In this document: piece after piece, positions 26,924-35,871 of the stretch
How the letters are laid out: each line of letters starts with the position of its first letter
How positions within the stretch are numbered: position 1 is the first letter of the stretch
Assembly: GCF_030580865.1 (NCBI RefSeq)
Contig: NZ_JAUQSY010000022.1
Location: 1 to 64,000 of the forward strand
Length of the DNA stretch: 64,000 nucleotides
Reading direction: 5' to 3'
Source: Hymenobacter aranciens
Lineage (GTDB): Bacteria; Bacteroidota; Bacteroidia; Cytophagales; Hymenobacteraceae
Translations under genes and position numbers: made by a program
The notes under the pieces: model-generated
The model's input: only the letters and a program-made list of their open reading frames with translations
Told to the model about the DNA's origin: nothing
Databases searched by the model: none

Positions 26924-27553
26924 ATGCCCACCGCCATTCCCCTCGCCATCATCGAAGACCAGCCGACCATCCGGCAGTCCTACGTCACCTACCTCGCCGC
27001 CCAGCCCGAGTTTGAGGTGGTGCTGGTGGCGGGCTCCATCGAGGAGTTTCTGGACGAGCTGCCGCACGCGCCGCATCCGCCCCGGCTGGTGCTGAGCGAC
27101 ATCGGCCTGCCCGGCCTCACCGGCATCGAGGGGGTGGCCCGCATCAAGCGCCAGCTGCCCAAGGCCGAAGTGGTCCTCATCACCGTGTATTCCGACGCCG
27201 AGCGGCTGTTTCAGGCCTTGTGTGCCGGGGCCGTGGGCTATCTATTGAAAAGCACCATGCTGCGCGACGTAAAAGCCGGGCTGCTGGAGGTGCTGGACGG
27301 CGGCTCGCCGATGTCGCCCGCCATTGCCCGGCACGTCGTGCGGCACTTCCAGCCCATGCCCGCCCCCGCCGAGGTCCTCACGCCGCGCGAGCTGCAGCTG
27401 GTGCAGGCTATCGAGGAGGGCCTAAGCTACCGCTTAGTGGCGGAGCGCCTGGGGATTTCGCTCAACACAGTGCGCACGCACATCCGGCGGGTCTACGATA
27501 AGCTGAATATCCGCTCGAAGGCCGAGCTGGCGGTCCGGCCGCGGCCCGAGTAA
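26924..27553 (+). CDS. NarL/LuxR-family response regulator (copy 1)
   Basis: 209 residues. Receiver: PLAIIEDQPTIRQSYVTYL (acidic ED), phosphoacceptor Asp in LVLSDIGLPGLTGIEGV, conserved Lys in GYLLKSTML. LuxR-type HTH at about 140-205: LTPRELQLVQAIEEGLSYRL, LGISLNTVRTHIRRVYDKL. The upstream frame is open to 26882, but ATG 26924 is positioned at the receiver start and just behind a TACCTTTG element. It is 66 bp downstream of its cognate TPR kinase but appears to have its own promoter. About 80 percent identical by eye to the second copy at 29669. Confidence 0.92.
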   Translation: MPTAIPLAIIEDQPTIRQSYVTYLAAQPEFEVVLVAGSIEEFLDELPHAPHPPRLVLSDIGLPGLTGIEGVARIKRQLPKAEVVLITVYSDAERLFQALCAGAVGYLLKSTMLRDVKAGLLEVLDGGSPMSPAIARHVVRHFQPMPAPAEVLTPRELQLVQAIEEGLSYRLVAERLGISLNTVRTHIRRVYDKLNIRSKAELAVRPRPE

Positions 27554-27619
27554 AGCTGCCTGTTGCCCGTCGTCAAACGGCGGGTAGGCAAAATTAAAGA
27601 AGCCTCTGGCTGCCGTGAA

Positions 27620-29485
27620 ATGGAGTCAGCGGGCTTTTTTGTCGAACTTGCCGGTTCATCCCTGGCCAGTATTCCGGTGCGAAGACTTATTGTATTGTGC
27701 TTGCTACTGTTGCCGCTGAGCCTGCGGGCCCAGCGCACCAAGCCCGACCGTATGCCCGACGTGCCCATGCGCCTCGACTCGCAGCAGGCCTGGCTGCGCC
27801 GCCCCCGCCTGCCCGACAGCACGCGGGTGAAACTGCTTATCAGCTGCTGCTTTCTGCACCTGGACACCCGCCTCGACAGTGCCCGCTGGTACAGCGAGCA
27901 GGCCGTGGCCCTGGCCCGGCGGAGCGGGTTTGCCTGGGGCCACGCCTACGCTCTGCTCAACCTGGCCGCCGCCGAATATTACGCCTCCGACTACCCGGCG
28001 GCGCAGCGCACGTTCGAAATGGCGGTAACCGTCACGCGGCATGTTGGCCAGCTCGATTTTATTGGCCACGCCTACCTGGGCCTGGGCAACGTGGCCTCGG
28101 AGCTGCACAACGCGGCGGCGGCGCAGAGGTATTTCACCCAGGCCCAGCAGTTCTACGCCCGCTGCCAGCCGCGCTTTGTGGGCGGCGAGCTGCTGGTGCT
28201 GCACAACCGCGCCAATCTATATCTTGACAGCAAGGATTTTGCCCAAGCCCGCGCCCTGGTGCAGCAGGCCCTGGTCCTGCTGAAGCAGCACCCCGGGCGC
28301 AGCAGCCTGGCCAAGCTACTGGTGCAGCTGGGCGAAGTGCAGCACCAGCAGCAGCACCCCGATTCGGCGGCTACCACCTGGCAGCGCGCCGCCCGCCTGG
28401 CCCGCACCGACCACGATGCGCACGCCGAAGGCGAAGCCTGGCACCACCTGGCCCAACTGGCTCAGGAGCAGCGGCACCACCCCACCGCCCTTGCCTACGC
28501 CGAGCGTGCCACCAGCCTGCTGCGTAGCGTGGGCGCCACCGAGCAACTGGCCAATGCCCTCGACACCAAGGCCAGCGCCCTGGCCGCCCTACACCGCCCC
28601 GAAGCCTACGACACCCTGCGCCGCTATACCAACCTGCGCGATACCCTGCTCAGCCAGCAGCGCCTCGAAGCCGTGGCTAATGCCCAGGCCCGCTTCGAAC
28701 AGGCCGAGCAGCGCGCCCGCATCCGGGCCTTGGAGCAGCAGCGCCGCATTGCCAACCTCGAAACCGAGCAGCGCACTTTTCGCAGCCGCCTGCTGCTGGG
28801 GGGGCTGGCGGCGGGTGGCCTGCTGCTGGGCGGCGCCTTCATGGGCGCCTACCGCCGCCGGCAGCGCCGCCGCGAGGCCGCCCTGCGCCACCAGCTGGCC
28901 GCCGACCTGCACGACGACGTGGGCTCGCTGCTCTCGCGCATTGCCCTGCAAACCGACCTGCTGCAGGAAGGCCTCGGCGAGCCCGGCCAGCAGCAAACCC
29001 AGCTGGCCGAAGTGGCCGGCAACAGCCGCCTGGCCGTGCGCCAGCTCAACGACGTGGTGTGGAACCTTGACGCTCAGAACGACTCAGTGCCCAACCTGCT
29101 CAGCCGCCTGCGCGACTACGCCCACGAGCTGCTGGTGCCTACCGGCCGCGACGTGCAGTTTGTGGCCGACGAAGCCGTCGGCGCCAGCGCCGACCTCTCG
29201 CCCCTGGCCCGCCGCCAACTCTACCTCATCTATAAAGAGGCCCTGCACAACATCCTTAAATACGCCCCCCTCGACGCCACCGTGACCGTGACCCTGCACC
29301 GCCACAAAGACCTGCTGACGCTGGACGTGGTGAACACCGGCCCGGTCATCACCACCGCCATCCGCGACTCGGGCCACGGCCTGCGCAACATGCAGGCCCG
29401 CGCCGCCACCCTCGGCGGCACCGCCACCGCCGAAGCCCTGGCCGAGGGCGGCTTTGCTGTGCGGGTACGGGTGAAGGTGGGGTAA
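27620..29485 (+). CDS. TPR sensor histidine kinase, HisKA_3 family (copy 2)
   Basis: 621 residues from ATG 27620; GTG 27677 (VRRLIVLCLLLLPLSLRAQ) would give a more compact signal peptide. TPR repeats occupy about 70-350 (HAYALLNLAAAEYYASDYPAA, HAYLGLGNVASELHNAAAA), followed by a coiled segment, a TM helix at about 392-412 (LLLGGLAAGGLLLGGAFMG), RRRQRRR and a HisKA_3 domain with HQLAADLHDDVGSLLSRI. The HATPase domain (YKEALHNILKYA, GHGLRNMQARA) completes the kinase. From the TM segment to the HATPase core the DNA is almost the same as copy 1, while the sensor part is not alignable by eye. The partner regulator begins 184 bp downstream. Confidence 0.92.
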   Translation: MESAGFFVELAGSSLASIPVRRLIVLCLLLLPLSLRAQRTKPDRMPDVPMRLDSQQAWLRRPRLPDSTRVKLLISCCFLHLDTRLDSARWYSEQAVALARRSGFAWGHAYALLNLAAAEYYASDYPAAQRTFEMAVTVTRHVGQLDFIGHAYLGLGNVASELHNAAAAQRYFTQAQQFYARCQPRFVGGELLVLHNRANLYLDSKDFAQARALVQQALVLLKQHPGRSSLAKLLVQLGEVQHQQQHPDSAATTWQRAARLARTDHDAHAEGEAWHHLAQLAQEQRHHPTALAYAERATSLLRSVGATEQLANALDTKASALAALHRPEAYDTLRRYTNLRDTLLSQQRLEAVANAQARFEQAEQRARIRALEQQRRIANLETEQRTFRSRLLLGGLAAGGLLLGGAFMGAYRRRQRRREAALRHQLAADLHDDVGSLLSRIALQTDLLQEGLGEPGQQQTQLAEVAGNSRLAVRQLNDVVWNLDAQNDSVPNLLSRLRDYAHELLVPTGRDVQFVADEAVGASADLSPLARRQLYLIYKEALHNILKYAPLDATVTVTLHRHKDLLTLDVVNTGPVITTAIRDSGHGLRNMQARAATLGGTATAEALAEGGFAVRVRVKVG

Positions 29486-29486
29486 G

Positions 29487-29592
29487 CCTTAGCTTGCTGT
29501 AATTGGTGTTGGGTGTCGGGTATTAGGTATTCGGCTAATATTGTCCAAACGCCAAATACCCAATGCCCAACACCAATTACGGCAAGCTAAAG
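29487..29592. repeat. Long imperfect inverted repeat between kinase 2 and its regulator
   Basis: Left arm 29487-29534 and right arm 29545-29592 pair over about 47 bp (TTAGCTTGC.GTAATTGGTG and GTTGGG cores). AT-richer than its surroundings; no T-run. Confidence 0.85.
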
Positions 29593-29656
29593 CGTACTTC
29601 ACGGTCACCTTTTCCTGTCGCATGAAAATGCGCTACCGCCGCTTTATTCCGCCCGG

Positions 29657-29664
29657 TACCTTTG
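29657..29664 (+). promoter_or_regulatory. -7 element giving a predicted leaderless regulator mRNA
   Basis: TACCTTTG ends 4 nt before ATG 29669, the same geometry as at 26911-26918. Confidence 0.55.
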
Positions 29665-29668
29665 TCTT

Positions 29669-30298
29669 ATGTCCACTCGCACTACGCTCGCCATCATCGA
29701 AGACGACCCTTCGATTCGCCAATCCTACGCTACCTACCTCTGCGCGCAGCCCGAGTTCGATTGCGTGCTGGTGGCCAGCTCGGTGGAAGAGTTCCTTGAA
29801 AAGCTGCCCACTCTCGCCCGCCCGCCCCGGCTGATACTGAGCGATATCGGCCTGCCCGGCCTCACCGGCATCGAGGGCGTGGCACTTATCCGGCAGCTGC
29901 TACCGAAGGCTGAAGTTGTCCTCATCACCGTGTATGCCGATGCCGAGCGGCTCTACCAGGCCCTATGCGCCGGGGCCGTGGGCTACCTGCTGAAAAGCAC
30001 GATGCTACGCGACGTGAAAGCCGGGCTGCTGGATGTGCTGGAAGGCGGCTCGCCGATGTCGCCGGCCATTGCGCGGCACGTCGTGCGGCATTTCCGCCCC
30101 GCCGCCCCCATCACCGAGCCCCTCAGTGCCCGCGAGCTGCAGCTGGTGCAGGCCATCGAGGAAGGCCTGAGCTACCGCCTGGTAGCCGAGCGCCTGGGCA
30201 TCACCCTCAACACGGTGCGCACCTACATTCGCCGCATCTACACCAAGCTGGAAGTCAATTCTAAAACCGAGATGCTGGCCCGGCACCGGCAGGGGTAG
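29669..30298 (+). CDS. NarL/LuxR-family response regulator (copy 2)
   Basis: 209 residues. Receiver TLAIIEDDPSIRQSYATYL with phosphoacceptor Asp in LILSDIGLPGLTGIEGV and Lys in GYLLKSTML; HTH: ARELQLVQAIEEGLSYRL, LGITLNTVRTYIRRIYTKL. Closely related to the regulator at 26924, including GGSPMSPAIARHVVRHF between the domains. The pair arose by duplication of a kinase-regulator unit. The almost unchanged recognition helix (SLNTVRTHIRR versus TLNTVRTYIRR) suggests overlapping DNA targets. A terminator follows at 30398. Confidence 0.92.
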   Translation: MSTRTTLAIIEDDPSIRQSYATYLCAQPEFDCVLVASSVEEFLEKLPTLARPPRLILSDIGLPGLTGIEGVALIRQLLPKAEVVLITVYADAERLYQALCAGAVGYLLKSTMLRDVKAGLLDVLEGGSPMSPAIARHVVRHFRPAAPITEPLSARELQLVQAIEEGLSYRLVAERLGITLNTVRTYIRRIYTKLEVNSKTEMLARHRQG

Positions 30299-30397
30299 AG
30301 GCCCGGAGCCGCAGCGCGATATTTTATTTTATGATGAGCAAATTTATAAAGGGCTGGTGCAAAACAGGTTCATAATCAGATTTTCATCTGTGCCTGA

Positions 30398-30426
30398 AAG
30401 CCGACTAGTAGTCGGCTTCTTTATTT
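30398..30426 (+). terminator. Intrinsic terminator after regulator copy 2
   Basis: AAGCCGACTA / TAGTCGGCTT, a perfect 10-bp stem with a 1-nt centre, followed by CTTTATTTT, about 100 nt after the stop. The rest of 30299-30634 contains only a weak TATCTTC promoter-like element near 30558. Confidence 0.8.
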
Positions 30427-30634
30427 TGCGGCCCGGGTAATCCGGCCAGCGCCGAGCCTCGTAGTTGCGGGGCGTTTGTCGTTGCATTCCATGGTAATTG
30501 GTCGGCTGGTCGGCTGGCTGTTGGCCCGAAGCTACAAGCAATTCGCCAAAAACTCCTATCTTCACGGCTCTACCACTACACTAGTTGCCCGGCGTAAGGG
30601 GGCAGCACTGCCTTTTTCTCTGTGAATAAACGCT

Positions 30635-31048
30635 ATGAAAACTCCGACACCACTGGTGGTGCTGCTGGTTGAAAACGACCCACTGTGGGGCATCCTGCTC
30701 ACCGAGCTGCTGCAGCAGCTTGGCGCCACCGTGCTGGGCCCCGCTGCTACCGCTGCCCAGGCCCGAGCCCTGTGTGCTGCGGGCCCGCCGCCCGCACTGG
30801 CCGTGCTCGACATCGGCCTCGACGGCCCCGAAAACGGCCTGCAGCTGGGCCGTTGGCTGCAGCAGCACCGGGCTATGCCGCTGCTCTATTTTACCAGCGA
30901 AGAGCGCGCCGCTATTTCCGACGAGGTGTGGGCCACCGACCCGCTGGCCTTCATCCCCAAAAGCAGCCCCGCCGAAGAGCTACGCCAGCGGCTCAGCCAC
31001 GCCCTCGACCAGGCGCGCCACCCGGATAGGTTGAAAGTTAGGCGTTAG
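30635..31048 (+). CDS. Single-domain response regulator (CheY-like receiver)
   Basis: 137 residues, receiver only: VVLLVENDPLWGILLTELL (acidic END), phosphoacceptor Asp in LAVLDIGLDGPENGLQLGRW, Thr/Ser in LLYFTSEERA, Lys in LAFIPKSSP. There is no output domain, so it would act by protein contact or as a phosphate relay or sink. It lies 336 bp downstream of the second kinase-regulator pair behind a terminator, so it is probably independently transcribed. An orphan partner for one of the nearby kinases is possible but not shown. Confidence 0.88.
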   Translation: MKTPTPLVVLLVENDPLWGILLTELLQQLGATVLGPAATAAQARALCAAGPPPALAVLDIGLDGPENGLQLGRWLQQHRAMPLLYFTSEERAAISDEVWATDPLAFIPKSSPAEELRQRLSHALDQARHPDRLKVRR

Positions 31049-31185
31049 GAGCCTGCTGGCGATATAAAGGCGCCTGCTTACTGCTGCCGTGGTGCCGAAT
31101 TGCCTGTCCCGACTCTGGCCTTAGCCTCAACCCTACAACGGTGCGCTGCCGGGTGCATCGGCAGGGCGGATGGTTTATTGATAAT

Positions 31186-31224
31186 ATAAAACAACGCCCC
31201 CGACAGCAGCTGTCAGGGGCGTTG
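31186..31224 (-). terminator. Intrinsic terminator of the patatin-BamA gene
   Basis: On the minus strand CAACGCCCCTGACAGC pairs with GCTGTCGGGGGCGTTG (one mismatch), followed by TTTTAT, about 21 nt after the stop at 31246. Confidence 0.82.
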
Positions 31225-31245
31225 GCGGGTAGCGGGGCATGGACC

Positions 31246-33558
31246 TTACTCCAGCGCCCGCCCACGGAACAGCAGGTAGCCCAAATGCCCGTAAATGCTG
31301 AATTTCTCCGACGGGTCGTCGTAATACCGGGCGTGAATGGCAAACGGGCCCACCGGCGTTTGCAGCACGAGGCCGGTGCTGGCCGTCAGGCGCGGGCGGT
31401 CCACGGTGTTTTTGCGCACGGCTTTCTGGGTTTCCTCGTTCATTTCCAGCGGCCGGATGAGCAGGTGGCCATATACCTCGGAGCGCCACTCCAGCTTGCC
31501 AAACAGCGGCTGGTTGTAGCGCAGGCCCGCGGCCACAAAATTGGCATTGCGGTAGCTGTCCAGAAACATGGTGCGCGAATCGGGCAGCGGCGCAAACACC
31601 GGGGCCGTGGTCATGCTGGAACGGTAATTCGTGAATGTGCCCTGTCCGCTGACCATGCCCTCGGCAAAATAACCCCAGCTGCGGCGGTCGCCTTTCAGCA
31701 TAAAGTAGCGCTCGGCCGTGGCCCGCATCTGAAGCCATTCGTGGTGCCGGCCGCTGGCGTCTATGCGGGCGGTAGAGCCCGGCGTGTACTCGGCCGCTCC
31801 CGTTATGCCCCGCAGGGTGAATACGTAACGATGGCCAGAGGTAGCGTACTGTTTGCGGTTGAGGGTGTTGCGGGCAAAGCGCAATGCGGCCGTAAAGCCG
31901 TGAAACCGCGTCACGTCCAGCACATCGGCATTGGTAATTTCCTTCGAATTGGTGTACTCGTCTTTAATCACAAAGGCTCCCAAATCGAGCAGCAGGCGGG
32001 CGCGGTAGTTGGGGCTGATGCCGATTTGGCCGCCCAGCTTGGTATCCTGCTGCCGCACTTGGGTGCTCAGCACGTCGCGCCCCAGCAGGCCGCCGGTGTT
32101 CTGGTAATCCCACTGGTTATACGTGATTTCGGGCTCGATGAAAAACGGCAGTTGCCCCGGAATGCTGATGCGGAACGAGCCGTGCGCGCCGTTGTAAAAG
32201 CGCCCCAGGCTCACGTCGGCCGAGGCGGTGTAGAGCCAGCGCCGCAGGTAGCGGTATTCGATGCCAAAATACAGGTTGTCAATGGGCCGGTTCGACAGCA
32301 CGAAGCCGATTTCGGCGCTCACGTTGTTGTTGCGCTGGGCATCGACGCTGAACACGTAGCCCTTGCGGTCGTAGTCGTAGCGAATGCGCGGGTAAATGTT
32401 CTTGAAGTAGTCGTCGGCCGCCAGGCGGTAGTAGCCTTCCTCAATGTCGTCGAGCGAATACTCGCGGCCCTTGCGCTGGAAAAACTTGGCGGCGTACTCA
32501 TTCTGGTCGGGGCGCAGGCCGTTCACCCGCACCTCAATAAACTTCGGCGTGGGCGCTTTAGCCTGGAAAGCCTGCCGCTTGTGCAGCAGCGTCAGCGAAT
32601 CGACGCGGCGCGAAATCCGGCTTTTAATCTTTTCCATGGCCCGCAGCCCGGCCGTGTCGCCGTGGGCAATGAAGTCCTTCACGCGCTCAAAGTCGCCGGC
32701 GCCCAGGTTGCCGAGGTTGGGCTGAATGTAGATGCCGTTTGGCCCTACGCTCATCGTATCAGCCACGCTGGTACCCAGAAAGGCTACCGTGCTGGCGAGC
32801 AGCGCGTCGTCGTTTTTGGGGTATTTTTTGAACGCCACGTCGCCCACGTTCACGCCGATAATAATGTCCGGCGCGAAGGTTTTTTTCATGGTGGCGGTAG
32901 GGAAGTTATCGTACACCGCGCCGTCGTAGTAATACTTGCCGTCGATGTTGCGGATGGGCCGGAAAGCCAGCGGAAACGACATCGAGTTGCGGATGGCATC
33001 CGATAGCGAGCCCTTGCTCTGCTCCACCACGTGCCGCGTAAACACTTCCGACGACATGCAGCGGAACGGAACCATCAGATTATCAAAATCATAGTGGCTG
33101 CTGGCGCCCGCCGGAGCCAGCAGGCGCGTCAGGGCCAGATTCAGGTTGAGGTCGTTCACCAGGTTGGTGCTCACCCGCGCCTTGAAGGTCGAGTCGATGG
33201 CCACGCCCAGCCGCAGCGCCGAGGGCGAAGGCTCGGCCGTGAGGTAGTTAAAGGTTTTGCTTTCGAGCTGCTTGCCCGAAGTCCAGCGCTGAAACTCCGG
33301 CGTCAGCACCAGCTGCTCGATTTCCTCGGGCGAGTAGCCGGCGGCGTACATGCCGCCCACCACAGCGCCCATGCTGGTGCCCACAATGTAGTCGATAGGG
33401 ATGTGGTTCTTTTCCAGCTGTTTCAGCACGCCGATGTGGGCCAGGCCCTTGGCGCCGCCGCCGCTGAGCACCAGGCCCACTTTCTGGGCCTGCGCAGTGA
33501 TGGATAACAGACTAGCCAGCAGCAGCGCCGGCAAGGCTACACGTAATGTTGTAAGCAT
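31246..33558 (-). CDS. Patatin-like phospholipase fused to POTRA and BamA-type barrel
   Basis: 770 residues. After the signal peptide (1-24) comes a patatin domain with oxyanion motif VLSGGGAKGLAHIGVL, nucleophile elbow GTSMGA (Ser in GxSxG) and the catalytic Asp in YYYDGAVYDN. The middle (about 340-420) looks like one POTRA domain (APTPKFIEVRVNGLRP, YSLDDIEEGYYRLAADDYF). The rest is an outer-membrane barrel with alternating aromatic strands. This is the architecture of patatin type V autotransporters (PlpD-like): the barrel anchors the lipase domain at the outer membrane. It should hydrolyse phospholipids or lysophospholipids. It stands alone, with a terminator downstream and a divergent neighbour. 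Confidence 0.92.
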   Translation of the reverse strand: MLTTLRVALPALLLASLLSITAQAQKVGLVLSGGGAKGLAHIGVLKQLEKNHIPIDYIVGTSMGAVVGGMYAAGYSPEEIEQLVLTPEFQRWTSGKQLESKTFNYLTAEPSPSALRLGVAIDSTFKARVSTNLVNDLNLNLALTRLLAPAGASSHYDFDNLMVPFRCMSSEVFTRHVVEQSKGSLSDAIRNSMSFPLAFRPIRNIDGKYYYDGAVYDNFPTATMKKTFAPDIIIGVNVGDVAFKKYPKNDDALLASTVAFLGTSVADTMSVGPNGIYIQPNLGNLGAGDFERVKDFIAHGDTAGLRAMEKIKSRISRRVDSLTLLHKRQAFQAKAPTPKFIEVRVNGLRPDQNEYAAKFFQRKGREYSLDDIEEGYYRLAADDYFKNIYPRIRYDYDRKGYVFSVDAQRNNNVSAEIGFVLSNRPIDNLYFGIEYRYLRRWLYTASADVSLGRFYNGAHGSFRISIPGQLPFFIEPEITYNQWDYQNTGGLLGRDVLSTQVRQQDTKLGGQIGISPNYRARLLLDLGAFVIKDEYTNSKEITNADVLDVTRFHGFTAALRFARNTLNRKQYATSGHRYVFTLRGITGAAEYTPGSTARIDASGRHHEWLQMRATAERYFMLKGDRRSWGYFAEGMVSGQGTFTNYRSSMTTAPVFAPLPDSRTMFLDSYRNANFVAAGLRYNQPLFGKLEWRSEVYGHLLIRPLEMNEETQKAVRKNTVDRPRLTASTGLVLQTPVGPFAIHARYYDDPSEKFSIYGHLGYLLFRGRALE

Positions 33559-33812
33559 AAAAGGGAGGAGAATGCCCGCTACGGCGGGTTTGCCTCCTAC
33601 GCCGCCGGGGCAGCGCGGGTTGTTGGGCCACCAAGTCGGATATTTTCAGTAAGTTGGCAGCCATGAAACAACTCCGCCGGCTGCTACTTGCTCTGCTGCC
33701 TGCTACTTGGGTTGAGGCTCCGGATTACCGCCCGTTCCGGCCGGGAGTTCAGCTCAGGTACTCAAAGTGCTCAAAAACTGATAGTATTTTCTCACCACAT
33801 TCTCTTTCACGC

Positions 33813-35306
33813 ATGCGTAAGCTACTTTTACCCTTACTAGCCGCCGGCCTGGCTGCCCCCGCCCAGGCCCAGGACTATCGGCCCTTTCGGATGGGCCTCA
33901 CCTACCAGTTCAGCGAAAGCACTACGCCCGGCGACACCACGCATACGCTGCGGATTATCGGCCGTAGTCAGGCCGGAGCCGACACTGTGTTCCGGTTTAA
34001 CCCCATGGCGCAGCCGCTGCCCGCCAATTCGAGCATTGGTTGCGGCGGCACCCACATGCAACGGCCCAACAACCTGTTCGGAGCCACGCTGACGGTGCCG
34101 GCGGCGGGCAGCTTCGTGCTCACGGCCAGCAACGGCCGCACCCTCACGCTGCGGCCCCGGGCGGCCGTAGGCCAAGCCTGGGTGGCGGCCCCCGGGCTCA
34201 CGGGCACCGTCAGCGCCCGCACGATGGCCACGGTGCTGGGGCAAGCCGATTCGGTGGCTACCATCGGCTTGAGCAATGGGCAGACGCTACAGCTGAGCAA
34301 GCAGTTTGGCCTGGTGGAAGGCCCCGCCCTCATTGCTCTGCTCGACGGGCGCTATCGCAGCCGGGCTCTCACGCTCACGGCCTTGCCCGAGCTCAACCGG
34401 GGTACGGCCCAGCTCGGCACCAAAGCCGTTTTCGATTTTCAGCCCAACGATGTTTTTCAGCGGCACTACACCACCATCAATAGCCTGACCAGCCAGCTGT
34501 GCTCGGAAGGCTGGACGCGCGACAGCATCATCAGCCGCACTACCAGTGCCGGCGGCGACTCCATCATCTACCAGATTTGGAGCCGTTCGTTGTCGTTTGG
34601 CTACGGCTCGCCGGGGGCTCCTGCGCAGTTCTGCGGGAGTAGTGGCACCTCGTTTTTCCCCGGGGCTGTCAGTACTATGGTGGTTGCCAGTGGAAGCGAT
34701 TCCAATGTGAAAATGCTGACCAATAACTACTCCCAGCGCTACCCACCGTTCGGTAGCCTGGCTAGGGCTGCCAGCCGCTCGGCGCAGTTCAACAACCGCC
34801 TGGAGCAGGAAGTGCTGCTGCGCTCGGGTTCAAGCTGCGGGGCAGGTTCCGATAGTCTGGCCATCACCTACGTAATTGATTTCTGGGGCTTCGACGCCTC
34901 CGCGCAGGGCCTGGGACTTACGCGCTTCCACCACGGCGACATGTTCAATGATAGCTACATGAACCTGGAAGGCTACCGCAAAAACGGTGTCACCTATGGC
35001 CAACTCCGCAGCTTCCGCCAGCTGCTGCCCGCCGCCACGGCCCGCCCGGCGGCCACCACGGCCGCTTTCCCCAACCCCTTCAGCAACGAACTGACGGTCA
35101 AATTTGAGCTGACCCGCCCGCAGGCCGTAGCCCTGGAGCTGCACGACGCCATAGGCCGTGTGGTACTCACGCAGCCCGCCACTCTCCGTGCTGCTGGCAC
35201 GGGTACGCTGCAGCTCAACACGGCAGTTTTGCCAGCAGGTGTTTACACCGTCTTTCTTAAACCCGCCGCCAGCCCCGCGCAAGTGCTGAAAGTAGTGAAG
35301 CAGTAG
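33813..35306 (+). CDS. Secreted protein with T9SS type A sorting domain, unknown function
   Basis: 497 residues from ATG 33813: signal peptide MRKLLLPLLAAGLAAPAQA, mature start QDYRPFRMGLTYQFSES, a beta-rich body of about 390 residues and a T9SS C-terminal domain (FPNPFSNELTVKFELTRPQA, ending VLKVVKQ). Four cysteines lie in the body. The frame is open upstream to 33654, where MKQLRRLLLALLPATW and DYRPFRPGVQLRYS mirror the real N terminus. That stretch looks like a duplicated signal-peptide segment rather than part of the protein. A strong terminator follows. Confidence 0.8.
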   Translation: MRKLLLPLLAAGLAAPAQAQDYRPFRMGLTYQFSESTTPGDTTHTLRIIGRSQAGADTVFRFNPMAQPLPANSSIGCGGTHMQRPNNLFGATLTVPAAGSFVLTASNGRTLTLRPRAAVGQAWVAAPGLTGTVSARTMATVLGQADSVATIGLSNGQTLQLSKQFGLVEGPALIALLDGRYRSRALTLTALPELNRGTAQLGTKAVFDFQPNDVFQRHYTTINSLTSQLCSEGWTRDSIISRTTSAGGDSIIYQIWSRSLSFGYGSPGAPAQFCGSSGTSFFPGAVSTMVVASGSDSNVKMLTNNYSQRYPPFGSLARAASRSAQFNNRLEQEVLLRSGSSCGAGSDSLAITYVIDFWGFDASAQGLGLTRFHHGDMFNDSYMNLEGYRKNGVTYGQLRSFRQLLPAATARPAATTAAFPNPFSNELTVKFELTRPQAVALELHDAIGRVVLTQPATLRAAGTGTLQLNTAVLPAGVYTVFLKPAASPAQVLKVVKQ

Positions 35307-35327
35307 CCGATATTTTTAGCAAACCGA

Positions 35328-35372
35328 AACCGGCCCCCGTCTGCATTGCAGACGGGGGCCGGTTCCTTTTTT
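35328..35372 (+). terminator. Strong intrinsic terminator
   Basis: ACCGGCCCCCGTCTGCA pairs perfectly with TGCAGACGGGGGCCGGT, followed by CC and six T; about 22 nt after the stop at 35306. Confidence 0.93.
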
Positions 35373-35388
35373 GACCCTCACAACCGGC

Positions 35389-35760
35389 CTACCACTTCTT
35401 GAAAATGACAAATACCGCCGCCACCAGCAGCCCAAACCCTGCCAGGTGATTCCACTTCAGCTGGTCGGTTTTAAACACAAATACCGTGCAGAGCGTGAAC
35501 ACCACCAGCGTAATAACCTCCTGAATAACCTTGAGCTGAAACAGGCTGAACGGCCCGCCATTCTCCTCAAAGCCAATGCGGTTGGCCGGCACCTGAAACA
35601 CGTACTCGAAAAACGCCAACCCCCAGCTCACGAGGATAATTCCCACCAGCCCGAGCTTGGAAAACCAGGCCAGCTTCTTGAACTGCAGGTGCCCGTACCA
35701 AGCAAACGTCATGAACAGATTGGAGACGGTGAGCAGGAGCAGGGTAAGCGGGCCTTTCAT
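35389..35760 (-). CDS. DUF486 family small membrane protein
   Basis: 123 residues with four predicted TM helices: LTLLLLTVSNLFMTFAWYGH, LVGIILVSWGLAFFEYVFQV, LFQLKVIQEVITLVVFTLCT and HLAGFGLLVAAVFVIFKKW. The sequence PANRIGFEENGGPFSLFQLK between helices 2 and 3 is typical of DUF486, a member of the drug/metabolite transporter superfamily of unknown substrate. ATG 35760 is chosen; the extension to 35793 lies within the palindrome at 35769. Confidence 0.88.
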   Translation of the reverse strand: MKGPLTLLLLTVSNLFMTFAWYGHLQFKKLAWFSKLGLVGIILVSWGLAFFEYVFQVPANRIGFEENGGPFSLFQLKVIQEVITLVVFTLCTVFVFKTDQLKWNHLAGFGLLVAAVFVIFKKW

Positions 35761-35768
35761 AAAAAGTG

Positions 35769-35867
35769 TGTCATGCTGAGCAGCGCGAAGCATCCTTTCA
35801 CGCCTGTCCGATTGAGTTACTGCGTCGGCCTAACGTGAAAAGATGCTTCGCGTTGCTCAGCATGACA
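35769..35867. repeat. Palindromic repeat, GTCATGCTGAGC family (copy 1)
   Basis: Left arm 35769-35802 and right arm 35834-35867 pair over 34 bp with two or three mismatches (TGTCATGCTGAGC...GAAGCATC). The core GTCAT(G/C)CTGAGC...AGCGAA is shared with the palindrome at 47758-47876. Confidence 0.88.
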
Positions 35868-35871
35868 TTTC

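Noticed and set aside
31141-33006. 621-residue plus-strand ORF
   Set aside because: Antisense to the patatin-BamA gene, whose motifs are unambiguous; the plus-strand product has no recognisable domain.
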